Made by a program: the position numbers and the translations under genes | The notes under the pieces: generated by a model | What the model saw: only the letters and a program-made list of their open reading frames with translations | Databases searched by the model: none | What the model was told of the DNA's origin: nothing | NCBI GenBank assembly: GCA_040390855.1 | Contig: JAZJXO010000008.1 | Coordinates: 1-64,000 of the forward strand | Direction of reading: 5' to 3' | DNA length: 64,000 nucleotides | Origin: Parvibaculum sp040390855 | GTDB taxonomy: Bacteria; Pseudomonadota; Alphaproteobacteria; Parvibaculales; Parvibaculaceae | Shown here: in pieces, positions 63,796-64,000 of the stretch | How positions within the stretch are numbered: position 1 is the stretch's first letter | Layout: every line of letters starts with the position of its first letter

Positions 63796-63966
63796 GGTTC
63801 TACTCCACTGTTGTGCCCCCGCTCCAAACACATTGGGCCATGCCTCACTAAAATCAACATTCAATGTAAACATTCGTGGCCTCGACGCAGGTTATCGGAT
63901 AATCGGCAGGCATATTTTCCGATTGTCCATGCGATTTGCATCATTCATCAGAAAAGAAGTTCGTTA

Positions 63967-64000
63967 TGGTCAGGCATTATGATGAAACCGGTCATCAGGT
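63967..64000 (+). CDS. possible gene start cut by window end
   Basis: ATG at 63967 with AAAGAAG upstream opens MVRHYDETGHQ..., running off the window. Too short to identify; may be chance. Confidence 0.2.

Overview
The window looks like a chromosomal segment of a moderately GC-rich alphaproteobacterium, probably of the Hyphomicrobiales/Parvibaculales type. This rests on an IscR-led SUF operon with two cysteine desulfurases, two PleC/DivJ-like histidine kinases, a ppx-rlmE-guaB-rsmB-guaA block, and an Irr/ICE-like box. No database search was possible, so the species is unknown.

Layout. 1-3.5 kb: tyrS divergent from anmK, then an alpha/beta hydrolase. 3.7-11 kb: Fe-S assembly operon iscR-iscS-sufBCDS-sufT-sufA. 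11.2-19.3 kb: two orphan hybrid-less histidine kinases, uppP, a Q/R-rich secreted RcnB-like protein, ilvD, and a PPOX-fold flavoprotein. 19.6-23 kb: polyamine ABC transporter genes potF, potH and potI without the ATPase, then yaiI. 23-28 kb: a run of hydrolases, three short-chain dehydrogenases and a DsbA-fold isomerase, resembling lipid or xenobiotic metabolism. 28.4-36.6 kb: alpha-2-macroglobulin and penicillin-binding protein 1C pair. 36.7-39.1 kb: a Tat-exported molybdopterin lipoprotein with a membrane cytochrome b, then N-carbamoylputrescine amidase. 39.4-45.4 kb: DEAD-box helicase, hydrolase, fucosyltransferase-like protein, Old Yellow Enzyme and a YSC84 protein.

46-54.3 kb carries a compact, almost gap-free aromatic meta-cleavage operon: ring-hydroxylating dioxygenase alpha and beta, dihydrodiol dehydrogenase, extradiol dioxygenase, C-C hydrolase, hydratase, acylating acetaldehyde dehydrogenase and hydroxy-oxovalerate aldolase, followed by an AraC-type regulator. 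Together these would take a bicyclic or alkyl-aromatic substrate to a carboxylic acid, pyruvate and acetyl-CoA; the electron-transfer partners of the dioxygenase are missing.

Directly after it, 54.3-55.8 kb is an atypical island: a phage tail-assembly-chaperone-like ORF and a methyltransferase gene broken by an apparent 2-base insertion, bracketed by about 24-bp terminal inverted repeats, with a third copy of the motif inside, abutting a tRNA-Gln gene. A 10-N assembly gap lies just beyond. 56.2-63.8 kb returns to housekeeping genes (ppx, rlmE, guaB, rsmB-like, a TPR protein, guaA), many joined by ATGA stop/start overlaps.
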